41,459 nt of DNA, taken from contig NZ_DAOUCJ010000028.1 of assembly GCF_034432235.1 (NCBI RefSeq), forward strand, positions 1-41,459. The letters are read 5' to 3'. The notes below the pieces were generated by a model. It searched no databases. It was not told the origin of the DNA and saw nothing but the letters and a program-made list of their open reading frames with translations. The position numbers and the translations under genes are program-made. This document shows positions 1 to 7,203 of this stretch, one piece after another (positions within the stretch are counted from its first letter, which is position 1; every line of letters starts with the position of its first letter). This DNA is from Thermoflexus sp. (lineage in GTDB: Bacteria; Chloroflexota; Anaerolineae; Thermoflexales; Thermoflexaceae).

Positions 1-96
1 CAGCGGCCCTTCCCCGGGGCGGGGTCCCCAGCGGGCCAGGACGTCCGCTTCCAGAAGCGGAGCAGCCTCCATGCGATCCCCCCAGGTCATCGACAT
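1..96 (-). CDS. N-terminus of an unidentified protein, cut by the window edge
   Basis: An open minus-strand frame runs from an ATG at 96 to the window edge and encodes 32 residues beginning MSMTWGDRMEAAPLLEAD. An AGGAG Shine-Dalgarno sequence lies about nine bases upstream of this ATG. A second ATG at 90 is in frame but less well placed. The piece is too short to assign a family, and no function is proposed. The gene is divergent from ubiE, with about 130 bases between the two starts, so the two may share a regulatory region. The reading frame and ribosome-binding site support it; identity is unknown. Confidence 0.55.
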   Translation of the reverse strand, partial: MSMTWGDRMEAAPLLEADVLARWGPRPGEGPL

Positions 97-147
97 TCTC
101 TCCCTCTCCTGTAAAATAAGCCCGTGCGAAGCCAGATCACGAGGCCG

Positions 148-172
148 GGCGGGGCGTCGAAAGCGCCCCGCC
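148..172. other. GC-rich hairpin in the ubiE upstream region
   Basis: A perfect 9-bp inverted repeat, GGCGGGGCG (148-156) and CGCCCCGCC (164-172), has a 7-base loop. It lies between two divergent genes, about 60 bases before the ubiE start. No T-run follows on either strand, so it is not a canonical terminator. It could be a leader hairpin of the ubiE transcript or a protein-binding site. Confidence 0.5.
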
Positions 173-230
173 TCAACCTCCGCATGAATGGCGCAGGCCC
201 GGCTCTCATCTGCTTTTCTCGAGCGATCCC

Positions 231-980
231 ATGATCGCAACCCCCCGGAAGCCGGAACAGATCCGGGCGATGTTCGCCCGCATCGCCCATCGCTATGATC
301 TGATGAACCGCCTGATGACCGGCGGCCTGGATCTCCGCTGGCGTCGACAGGCCATCCGTGCCTGCGCGCTGCCGCCGGATGCCCGTGCCCTGGATGTGGG
401 GACCGGAACTGGCGATCTGGCGGCGGAAGCGCTGCGACAGCGCCCCGGGGCGCTGGTGGTGGGCTGCGACTTCACCCTCCCGATGATGCTTCGCGGACGC
501 ATGAAGCCCGGTCGTGAGCGCATCCAGTGGGTCGGCGGGGACGCTCTGCGCCTTCCCTTTCCGGACGAACAGTTCGACGCCGTGTTCTCCGGGTTTGTGA
601 TGCGCAACGTCGCAAACCTGGATCTCGCTATCCGGGAGCAAGCCCGGGTCGTCCGCCCGGGCGGTCGAGTGGCCTGCCTGGAGGCGATCCGCCCACCTCG
701 ACGATGGTGGACTCCATTCTATCGCTTGTATTTTCATCGCGTGGTTCCATGGCTGGGAGCGATCGTGGCCGGCGATCGGGCCGCCTATACGTATTTGCCG
801 CAATCCGTGGAGGCCTTTTTTACGCTGGAGGAACTGGCCCGCGCTATGACCCAGGCGGGTTTGATCCTGCTTGAAGCCCGCACGTTCATGCTGGGAACCG
901 TAGCCCTGTTAGTCGGCATGAAGCCATTGAAGCGTGGAATCGGAACTCCCCATCGTGCGGGTCCTATCTACTTCTATTAA
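231..980 (+). CDS. ubiE: UbiE/MenG family demethylmenaquinone C-methyltransferase
   Basis: This 249-residue SAM-dependent methyltransferase should carry out the last step of menaquinone synthesis by C-methylating demethylmenaquinone. The family signature is clear: FARIAHRYDLMN near residue 15, the SAM-binding glycine loop LDVGTGTGD at 54-62, an acidic GCD after the second strand near 78-80, and the FVMRNVANLDLAIRE segment near 125. Length is normal for the family. The ATG at 231 lacks a clear Shine-Dalgarno sequence, but upstream ATGs at 184 and 188 are out of frame or stop at once. Its stop codon overlaps that of the convergent gene (shared TTAA at 977-980). In an organism without ubiquinone the substrate would be demethylmenaquinone; the sequence alone does not separate MenG from UbiE. 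Confidence 0.9.
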   Translation: MIATPRKPEQIRAMFARIAHRYDLMNRLMTGGLDLRWRRQAIRACALPPDARALDVGTGTGDLAAEALRQRPGALVVGCDFTLPMMLRGRMKPGRERIQWVGGDALRLPFPDEQFDAVFSGFVMRNVANLDLAIREQARVVRPGGRVACLEAIRPPRRWWTPFYRLYFHRVVPWLGAIVAGDRAAYTYLPQSVEAFFTLEELARAMTQAGLILLEARTFMLGTVALLVGMKPLKRGIGTPHRAGPIYFY

Positions 981-2068
981 CCCCAGGCGCGCCCGGCAGG
1001 GAACGGCACCCGCGCCCGGATCCGCTGAAGACGCGCTTCGCTCACCGGCTGTCCGAATGAAAGGAAGCCAGCCAGCCGGAAGCCGTGTTTCTCCGCCAGG
1101 CGGGCGATCTCCTCGACCTGCTCGATGGAAAGACGACGGCCCAGGCTGTAGGATTCCCAGCGGTCCTCCAGGGCCAGGGCGATGGTCTCAGCCATACATG
1201 CATAGGCCATCCGCGGAGGGAGCCCGAAATCGAAGCCGAAGTCCACCTCCCCGGGAACCTCCACGATGCCCCCGTCAATGACCAGGACGTCGTCCCGTTG
1301 CGCAGCCACGAGGGGGGAGACGTTGCGGGGCTGGGCCACATCGCAGACCACCGCGCCGGGCTTGAGATGCTCCGGCCCGATGATCGCCACCGGAGAGCTG
1401 CTCACCACCAGGACCAGATCCGCCTCGCGAAGGGCCTGGAGGCTTTTTGCGATCTCGGCTCGTGCCCCCTCGGCCTCCACCAGCGGTCGAATGTTTTCCA
1501 GACGCTCCGCCCGGCGTCCGACCAGGATCAGGCGGGGGACCTCCCGGGCCAGCAGCCGGGCGGCCACCCGGCCGATGGCTCCCGCAGCTCCGACGATGGC
1601 CGCAGTGGCCTCCGCCAGTGGGATCCCTACCTGTCGGGCCGCTTCGCGCAGGGCCTGCAACGAGACAGCCACGGTGTAGCTGTTTCCAGTCGTCACCGGG
1701 ATGCGAAGATGCCGGGCCACCGTGACCCCTGCATCCCCCACCACCGCCGTAAAGGCCCCCAGGCCCAGGATCTGCGCCCCCAGCCGCTCCGCCAGCCGTC
1801 CGGTCTCGATGATTTTGCGGTAAACCCGTTCCAGAGGCAGCGAGAGCATACGCTGCGGCGTCAGCGGGCAAGCCACCAGCCAGCCCTCAATCTCCTTCCC
1901 GGTCGCCGCGGAGCGGATCCCGGTGACGTGGGAGAGATAGACCGGGGGGAAATAAGCGGAGAAGAAATGGATGGCTGGCTCTGGCAGCAAACGGCCCAGC
2001 AGCGGGAACTTGCGCTGGACATCCCGTCTGGGATCAATTGGGTGGATCATAAAGGCGAATCCGCCCAT
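977..2068 (-). CDS. Long-chain fatty acyl-ACP reductase (AAR)-like, shikimate-dehydrogenase-fold protein
   Basis: From the ATG at 2068 this is 363 residues and begins MGGFAFMIHPID. From memory of the cyanobacterial acyl-ACP reductase family, it matches along its length: LGLGAFTAVVGD at 101-112, TTGNSYTVAV at 126-135 (TTGNTHTAYV in cyanobacteria), a GAAGAIG dinucleotide-binding loop at 160-166, a DGGIVE stretch at 265-270, and RMAYACMAETIALALE, whose Cys291 aligns with the acyl-thioester cysteine of the cyanobacterial enzyme (Cys294 in Synechococcus). The expected reaction is NADPH-dependent reduction of long-chain acyl-ACP or acyl-CoA to fatty aldehyde. A TTG at 2149 would add 27 residues, but that stretch contains an intergenic repeat fragment and has no family resemblance. 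No aldehyde-deformylating oxygenase is in the window. It is the last of three co-directed genes. Confidence 0.8.
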   Translation of the reverse strand: MGGFAFMIHPIDPRRDVQRKFPLLGRLLPEPAIHFFSAYFPPVYLSHVTGIRSAATGKEIEGWLVACPLTPQRMLSLPLERVYRKIIETGRLAERLGAQILGLGAFTAVVGDAGVTVARHLRIPVTTGNSYTVAVSLQALREAARQVGIPLAEATAAIVGAAGAIGRVAARLLAREVPRLILVGRRAERLENIRPLVEAEGARAEIAKSLQALREADLVLVVSSSPVAIIGPEHLKPGAVVCDVAQPRNVSPLVAAQRDDVLVIDGGIVEVPGEVDFGFDFGLPPRMAYACMAETIALALEDRWESYSLGRRLSIEQVEEIARLAEKHGFRLAGFLSFGQPVSEARLQRIRARVPFPAGRAWG

Positions 2069-2111
2069 ATCCCCTGCCGTGCGCTGATCAAGAGATCGGG
2101 AATTAAGGGAA

Positions 2112-2127
2112 CTGAAGCGGCTTCTAC
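2112..2127 (+). repeat. Solo fragment of the modular intergenic repeat
   Basis: The 16-base sequence CTGAAGCGGCTTCTAC matches the terminal module (GCCGC..AGCGGC..TCTACGGA) of the larger repeats at 4477-4679 and 17400-17553. It sits in the roughly 100-base gap between the hexapeptide-repeat gene and the AAR-like gene. It contains a short palindrome, GAAGC-G-GCTTC. Confidence 0.4.
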
Positions 2128-2167
2128 AGGCGGTTCCTACCTCCCCCAATGGGGTAGCCTCCCGTCT

Positions 2168-3484
2168 TCAAAGGGAACTCTGCTCTTCTGGAACCAGAAT
2201 GGTCTCCGGCGTGAGGGCTTCTCCTTCCCGGGGATACAGGCGCGGATACATGGCGGTCCCGCCCGGGATGCGCAGATGATCGCTGTCCTCGTAATACACG
2301 TTCTTCGTAATGACGTGGCGGTCCGAGGTGGCGAAGAGGACGACGTCCGACTCGATCATGCGGGCGGGATAGATCACCAGGCCGGATCCCAATCGACAAT
2401 GATGGCCCACGCATCCTCCCAGGACCGGCATCCCGGCCTCCACCAGCTCGCCGCGGAAATGGGTGCGGATCGGCTTGGGGAGCAGGTTGAAATCCGTGAA
2501 GGTGGTTCCTGCCCCGATGAACGTATCGCGCCCTACCACGCACAGCTGCAGGCAGGTGTTCTGGGCCACCATGGAATGCTCCATCATCGTGGTCATGAAG
2601 AGGGCCGCCCGGAAGGGAAGGAAACAACCATCCCCCACCACGCTCAGCAGCACCTGGACCCCCTGGCCGATGTTCACATTGTTGCCGATGATGCTGTTGG
2701 CGATCACCGCCCCTGCCCCAATGGTCACGTTATCTCCGATGATCGTCGGACCCTGCAGGATGGCCGTCGGATCAATCTGCACGTTGCGCCCGACGCGGAT
2801 CATGGCGGAAGAGGAGAGGACCTGTCGGCGCTCCAGCATCGCCCGCCAGAGGATCCGAAGCTTGACATCCAGACGGTGGATCTGAGCTTCCATCCGCGCA
2901 CCTTCCGCAAAGATCCCAAAGGGGGAATTGGCCATGAAGATGTGGACCCAGTGCTCCACTGAAAGGAACGCCCGCAGGGGCACCCAGAACGTGAGATCCC
3001 CCTGGTTCGGGGCCATGTAGCGAGGCACTCGATAATAGCCGATCTCCCGGGCCAGGGTTTCGATGACCAGGGGGCGCGCATAGGGCTCTTTCCCATAGGG
3101 GAAATACCACATATCGGCGACGTAGACGTCTCCCTCTCTTCGGATGCCCCGCTGCAGAGGAAGCGCATGATGGACGATCGCCGGATCGTTCAGGGCGAAG
3201 GCCACGCGGCATGCTTTCCCCAACCGCCGCGCCCGGTCCAGAAACGTCCGGAGGAAGGGCTCATCGAAGAACAGATTGTCCCGATACACCAGAGTCGGAA
3301 CCCGATCCTCCGGGATCTCATCCAGGGAATGAACCTCCAGCTCCTCATCGCAATAGGGAGCCAGGAGATCCCGTTGATGGAGCCAGAGCGGCTTGTTCAT
3401 CACCATGAGATCCCTCGCCGGCTCGTTGAAGGGCGGGATCAGCCGGCGATCCCGGATGATTACCTTGCGCAACTTCCCGCTCAT
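2168..3484 (-). CDS. Large left-handed beta-helix (hexapeptide-repeat) protein, GlmU-like architecture
   Basis: The ATG at 3484 has a GGGAGG sequence about six bases upstream and gives 438 residues. Residues 1-230 are not a standard nucleotidyltransferase domain but have the RDRRLIPPF...ARDLMV...KPLW opening seen in putative sugar nucleotidyltransferase-like proteins. From about residue 235 the sequence becomes hexapeptide repeats of a left-handed beta-helix (IDPTAILQGPTIIGDNVTIG, AVIANSIIGNNVNIGQG, VGRDTFIGAGT, GGCVGHHCRLGSGLVIYPAR). Such proteins are usually acyl- or nucleotidyltransferases, often trimeric. The stop is about 100 bases before the AAR-like gene and the start about 155 bases after the hydrolase stop, all on one strand, which suggests one pathway. 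Substrate is unknown. The N-terminal domain assignment is weak and the C-terminal fold is well supported. Confidence 0.8.
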   Translation of the reverse strand: MSGKLRKVIIRDRRLIPPFNEPARDLMVMNKPLWLHQRDLLAPYCDEELEVHSLDEIPEDRVPTLVYRDNLFFDEPFLRTFLDRARRLGKACRVAFALNDPAIVHHALPLQRGIRREGDVYVADMWYFPYGKEPYARPLVIETLAREIGYYRVPRYMAPNQGDLTFWVPLRAFLSVEHWVHIFMANSPFGIFAEGARMEAQIHRLDVKLRILWRAMLERRQVLSSSAMIRVGRNVQIDPTAILQGPTIIGDNVTIGAGAVIANSIIGNNVNIGQGVQVLLSVVGDGCFLPFRAALFMTTMMEHSMVAQNTCLQLCVVGRDTFIGAGTTFTDFNLLPKPIRTHFRGELVEAGMPVLGGCVGHHCRLGSGLVIYPARMIESDVVLFATSDRHVITKNVYYEDSDHLRIPGGTAMYPRLYPREGEALTPETILVPEEQSSL

Positions 3485-3566
3485 CTGATCCCTCCCCCAT
3501 GTCCTGTGAGCTGGAAGCCATACCTCCAGCCTCGAGTCCCGTAACAAACCTGACCATCCTGAAGTT

Positions 3567-3572
3567 ATTGTA
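3567..3572 (-). promoter_or_regulatory. Possible -10 element upstream of the hexapeptide-repeat gene
   Basis: On the minus strand the sequence reads AAGATACAATAAC, giving a TACAAT hexamer 83 bases before the ATG at 3484. No good -35 hexamer is found 16-18 bases upstream. The same GATACAATA string occurs upstream of the small CxxC gene (18951-18956). Confidence 0.25.
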
Positions 3573-3638
3573 TCTTAACCGACGGGAGGAAATTGAAAAG
3601 GGTGGGAGGAGAACCTGAAGGTCATCCATCCCACCCCT

Positions 3639-4430
3639 TCACGAATTCTGAAGAAGGAAATCGGCCAGGGCCTGCCGGAAGCGCTCCGGCTCGTCCAGCA
3701 TGGGAAAATGGCCCGCCTCGGGCATCCAGAAGATCTGCGCCCGGGGAGCTTCCCGCGCCAGGAGAAACGCCTGGTTCGGGTTCACGATATTATCGCGAGC
3801 TCCATAGATCCCCAGGACCGGAGGACGCAGCTGGGGGAGCAGCGGCCGCAGATCGGTGCGATGGAGGCTGCCGATGCTCTGGAAAAACGAACGAAGGGTG
3901 GTCCGGGAGAGATCGCGTTCCCACATCCGATACCACGTTCGCCAGGCCCGGGTGATGGTCGGCGAGGCCAGATAGGTGCCCGCCTTCACCACCGCCGGGA
4001 ACGTATACGCCAGAAAAGCCCAGAAAGGCTGACCAGCCATCTTGAGGAAGAAATTCAACGACGTCCCCACGATCGGGGAACCCACCACCGCCACCCGTGT
4101 TACCCGGTCCGGGTGTGCGAGGGCCACCCCCAGGGCCACCGTCCCCCCCATGGAGTGACCCACCAGCGCCGCCGAGGCGATCCCCAGGCGGTCCATGAAC
4201 TGGACCACAAGGGCGATGAAATCGGGGACGGTGAAGCTGGCCCGTTTCCGATCCGACTCTCCGAATCCCCAGAAATCCAGCGCGTAAGAACGACAGTAGG
4301 GGGCCAGGGCGCTCATGGTGTCGATCCAGTAAGCCCAGGATCCCAGCCACCCATGGAGGAAGATCACCGGCCGCCCCCGCCCGATCGCCTCGTAATGGAC
4401 AATCCCCTGTTCGGTGACAATCGAGCTCAT
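3639..4430 (-). CDS. Alpha/beta-hydrolase fold esterase or lipase-like enzyme
   Basis: This 263-residue single-domain hydrolase shows the complete catalytic set: oxyanion-hole FLHGWLG near residue 24, nucleophile elbow GHSMGG at 91-96 (Ser93), acid Asp213 in YGARDNIV, and His241 in EAGHFPMLDEP. Its ATG has GAGG about seven bases upstream. Length is typical for the family, and there is no signal peptide, so it is cytoplasmic. The substrate cannot be read from sequence; esters, thioesters or lactones are possible. It is the first gene of the group leading to the AAR-like reductase, and one inference is that it hydrolyses a lipid ester or thioester in the same pathway. Confidence 0.88.
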   Translation of the reverse strand: MSSIVTEQGIVHYEAIGRGRPVIFLHGWLGSWAYWIDTMSALAPYCRSYALDFWGFGESDRKRASFTVPDFIALVVQFMDRLGIASAALVGHSMGGTVALGVALAHPDRVTRVAVVGSPIVGTSLNFFLKMAGQPFWAFLAYTFPAVVKAGTYLASPTITRAWRTWYRMWERDLSRTTLRSFFQSIGSLHRTDLRPLLPQLRPPVLGIYGARDNIVNPNQAFLLAREAPRAQIFWMPEAGHFPMLDEPERFRQALADFLLQNS

Positions 4431-4476
4431 TCCGCCTCAAAAGCCCAATCCAGGATCGGAAACTGTTCTGTGGCGC

Positions 4477-4679
4477 GCCGATGGAAATCGGCCCTGTGAG
4501 GCGCTAACGCACCCCGCGTCGGCCTCCGCCGACGCGGAAGGCCTTTTGGCCGGCACCGGCCGGCCACCGGCCGAAGGCCCCTTGAGGTCGAATTCATTCA
4601 ACGCCCGAAGGCCAAAGGCCCCCCAGGTCGAATACATCGACGCATCTCGCCCGGTCGCCGCTCCAGCGGCCTCTACGGA
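4477..4679 (+). repeat. Modular intergenic repeat, copy A
   Basis: A roughly 203-base GC-rich element fills the gap between two minus-strand genes. In order it contains: hairpin GCCGAT-GGAA-ATCGGC (4477-4492), GTGAGGCGCTAACGC, inverted repeat CGCGTCGGC...GCCGACGCG, GGCCGGC/CCGGCC stretches, two tandem versions of an AGGCCCC...AGGTCGAAT...ACGC submodule (about 4571-4602 and 4614-4642), and a terminal GTCGCCGCT..AGCGGC..TCTACGGA module. The same modules in the same order occur on the opposite strand at 17400-17553 and in part at 17577-17698. No credible protein is encoded. Confidence 0.75.
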
Positions 4680-4685
4680 CCCACG

Positions 4686-5228
4686 CTAACGCTGGGAAGC
4701 CGACAGCTCTTCGAGGATCGAGTAAAGCAGCTCCAGGACGACCGTTTTCACGCTGTCGCGCCGGGTGGCGATACAGGGAAGGACTTTGGCTTGACTATCC
4801 AGGCGCAGCGCGATGCGAAGATCTTCCGGGTCCCATGCGTCCTCGAGGTCCTGCTTGTTGGCGGCAACCACAAAGGGGGTTTGGGCGTAGCGGCGAAACG
4901 TGTCGAGGATGTTACGAGCCTCGCGGAACGTCTCCGGTCTTGTGCTGTCGACCATTACAATGAATCCCAGCATCCCCTCCGCCAGGATCTCCCACATGAA
5001 ATCAAACCGCCGCTGACCGGGGGTCCCAAACAAATACAGCACCAGATCCCTATCGATCGTGATCCGCCCGAAATCCATCGCCACTGTGGTCTGATCCTTG
5101 ATCGCCCGCTCCGCCGCCGTGGAGATCCGCCGCTCTGTGGAGACCACCTCGATCTCGCTAATCGTGCGGATGAATTGAGTCTTCCCCGAGGCGAAGGGTC
5201 CGGTCACCACGATTTTCACGGCTTGCAT
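4686..5228 (-). CDS. Small Ras-like GTPase of the MglA/Rup type
   Basis: From the ATG at 5228 this is a 180-residue single GTPase domain. The P-loop is GPFASGKT at 10-17, the G3 motif is GTPGQ at 68-72, and the G4 motif is NKQD at 124-127. The SGKT P-loop and the absence of the Asp in a classical DxxG match bacterial MglA-like and Rup GTPases, which act as polarity or signalling switches. An upstream in-frame start at 5303 would add 25 residues with no family similarity. The MQAVKIVVTGP opening is typical, though GGAGG lies rather far upstream (about 12 bases). It follows a DUF4388 gene on the same strand, a common pairing in Chloroflexota and Deinococcota. No roadblock/LC7 regulator is visible alongside. 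Confidence 0.87.
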   Translation of the reverse strand: MQAVKIVVTGPFASGKTQFIRTISEIEVVSTERRISTAAERAIKDQTTVAMDFGRITIDRDLVLYLFGTPGQRRFDFMWEILAEGMLGFIVMVDSTRPETFREARNILDTFRRYAQTPFVVAANKQDLEDAWDPEDLRIALRLDSQAKVLPCIATRRDSVKTVVLELLYSILEELSASQR

Positions 5229-5378
5229 AGGGTCGCTATCCTCCCAGGGAGTCTGCCCGAAAGGGGCGAACCTTTCAACACTTGATGGGTCGAGAACCCG
5301 CAATCCAGATCGAATCGGGAGGGAAAGCCCTTTTGCGACATCGAGCCGCTTTCCACGATGGAACCGTCCTCAAAAGCG

Positions 5379-6185
5379 CTACAGCCGACGGAAGTAATTG
5401 ATCAGCTTCTCCACCACGGAGCGGGAGACTTCACTCCCCGGCCCGCGGGCCGGCACGCCCGGCGGCGGGGCGACGGGCGGCGGAGCCCCCAGCTCGATCA
5501 ACCCGGCCTGGAGGAGCCCGTAGATGATGCGCCGGATCTGGATTTCATCCATATTTAAACGGCGCATGATCTGCTCGATGGTGTTCCGGCCGTTGACCTG
5601 GCTGATCACCCGCCACTCCTCCGCACTCAGCTGCACCTTGCGTATGGCCTCCGGGCGGCTGGTCAGCCGGACCGGGATGTCCAGATCCGGGAGCTCCTCC
5701 TTCAGACGCTCCACCTCCCGGAGGCGCCGGGCTCCCTCCATAATGATGTTCTCCAGATCCATAGGGACCGGGATGCGATTCTGTAACACCTGAAGATCGG
5801 GCTCGAAACGGAAAACCCCCTCGTTCCAGGAGAACAGCCGGTAAACCACATCCAGCATCTGGGCCCGCAGGCTGTTCAGGATGTCCTGCTGCGTGACATA
5901 GCCCGCTTCGATCAGCTTGAGGCCCAGCACCTTATCATCCTGAAGGCGGGCGAGGTCGAACCCCTTCAGCTGTTCCGGCTGAAGCTTGCCGGCCCGGATC
6001 AGGACGTCCACCAGGCGCCCATCCTGGCGATCCAGCGCCGCATAAATCAGCTTGCCGTCTTTAAAACACAAACGGGCTGTGCCGCTCCGGCTTTCTACAG
6101 TCAGGGTCCCGGTCTTCCGGGCCAGATGGATCAGGTTAAGGAGCTGCGTGGTATTGAAATCCCGAAGGTTTCCCTTCAACGCCAT
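5379..6185 (-). CDS. DUF4388 (PATAN-type) domain protein
   Basis: This 268-residue protein opens MALKGNLRDFNTTQLLNLIH, followed by KTGTLTVESRSGTARLCFKDGKLIYA, the hallmark of DUF4388. The middle (about 60-170) continues with helical segments typical of these regulators, including LRAQMLDVVYRLFSWNEGVFRFEP. The region near 195-240 (SAEEWRVISQVNGRNTIEQI, then DEIQIRRIIYGLLQAGLIE) resembles a winged-helix or related effector module. A Pro-rich linker precedes a short C-terminal helix. GGAGG sits seven bases before the ATG. The family is associated with two-component and GTPase-based signalling, and the next gene is a Ras-like GTPase, so this may be its regulator or effector. That link is inference. 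Confidence 0.85.
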   Translation of the reverse strand: MALKGNLRDFNTTQLLNLIHLARKTGTLTVESRSGTARLCFKDGKLIYAALDRQDGRLVDVLIRAGKLQPEQLKGFDLARLQDDKVLGLKLIEAGYVTQQDILNSLRAQMLDVVYRLFSWNEGVFRFEPDLQVLQNRIPVPMDLENIIMEGARRLREVERLKEELPDLDIPVRLTSRPEAIRKVQLSAEEWRVISQVNGRNTIEQIMRRLNMDEIQIRRIIYGLLQAGLIELGAPPPVAPPPGVPARGPGSEVSRSVVEKLINYFRRL

Positions 6186-6317
6186 TCAGGATCCTCCCCA
6201 ATGGCTTGGTCCTAAAGATCTCACCCGATGGGACGGTGCGGGAAACGGCCCTACCCTCTTCCCCCGATGGCTTCGCGCTCTCCTCTATTGGGTGCTCCGA
6301 ACTCCCAACCCCCGGAC

Positions 6318-7106
6318 TCATTCCGGGCGGATCGCTGAAGCGGGAGTCTCCGCCGGTCCCAGCACCTGATCCACCAGTCGCGGGAGGACCTCCGCGACAT
6401 CGCCGCGGATCCGGAGATCCGCATAGCGATCCGCCGCCGTAGGGGAGAGGTTGATGATAATCAGGCGGGCGCCGTGCTCTTTCGCCAGGATCGGCAGATC
6501 CCCCGCGGGGGCGACCTCCAGCGAGGAGCCGGCCACCAGGAACACATCGGCCCGCCGGGCTTCCTGCTGAGCCGCCAGGAACGCCCGGACGGGCAGCTGC
6601 TCTCCAAACAGGATGATGTCCGGCTTCAGCACCCCTCCGCACTGTGCACAGCGGGGGATGGTCCCATCCCGCAGGAAGGCCTCCAGATAGGGTTCCGCTG
6701 GGACCTTATGATAGCAACGAATGCATGTGGCTTCCCGGAGATGGCCATGCACCTCGATGACGTTGCGGGAGCCGGCTTTTTGATGGAGCTCATCGATGTT
6801 CTGGGTGATCAACGCCTTCAGGATGCCGGCGGCCTCCAGACGGGCGAGGGCATAGTGGGCGGGGTTCGGGCGGGCTTCCCGGATCATGCGGGCCAGCGGG
6901 CGCACCCATTCGAAAAACGCTTCCGGGCGCCTGGAGAAGGCCCAGATCGAGGCCACCTCCATCGGATCATAGATCGTCCACAACCCCGAACCCTCGCTCC
7001 GGAAATCCGGGATGCCGGACGGCGTGCTGATCCCTGCGCCGGTCAGGGCGACCAGGTAGCGAGCGCCTCGGATCAGCTCAGCGGCGCGGACCCATTCATC
7101 GTGCAT
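6318..7106 (-). CDS. cobB: NAD-dependent protein deacylase, Sir2 family
   Basis: Starting at the ATG at 7106 gives 262 residues and an ordinary sirtuin opening (MHDEWVRAAELI...LVALTGAGIS). The NAD-binding GAGIS is at 23-27, PDFRS at 33-37, TQNID at 101-105, catalytic His120 in the VHGHL motif, and a Cys4 zinc site at C128, C131, C153 and C156, followed by KPDIILFGE. It should remove acyl groups from lysines using NAD. A GTG at 7184 would add 26 residues lacking sirtuin similarity. Neither start has a strong Shine-Dalgarno sequence. The Tyr and Arg that mark desuccinylases are not obvious, so the acyl preference is open. A possible -10 (TATTAT) on this strand lies near 7206-7211, suggesting its own transcription start. 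Confidence 0.9.
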   Translation of the reverse strand: MHDEWVRAAELIRGARYLVALTGAGISTPSGIPDFRSEGSGLWTIYDPMEVASIWAFSRRPEAFFEWVRPLARMIREARPNPAHYALARLEAAGILKALITQNIDELHQKAGSRNVIEVHGHLREATCIRCYHKVPAEPYLEAFLRDGTIPRCAQCGGVLKPDIILFGEQLPVRAFLAAQQEARRADVFLVAGSSLEVAPAGDLPILAKEHGARLIIINLSPTAADRYADLRIRGDVAEVLPRLVDQVLGPAETPASAIRPE

Positions 7107-7203
7107 CGCGTTCTGTTTCCACGAATCGAAAGCTTCACAATGGGCAAAACCCATCCGAAAACGGAATGGGCTTGCCTCCCTCACAGAGGATATCCGCTTT
7201 CAA

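Noticed and set aside
2069..2149. 27-codon N-terminal extension of the AAR-like protein from a TTG
   Set aside because: It overlaps a repeat fragment, lacks family similarity, and an ATG at 2068 fits the family opening.
1085..2962. Long plus-strand open frame of about 625 codons opposite the AAR-like and beta-helix genes
   Set aside because: It has no ribosome-binding site, no recognisable domain, and a His/Asp/Arg/Gln-rich composition typical of antisense shadow frames in GC-rich DNA.
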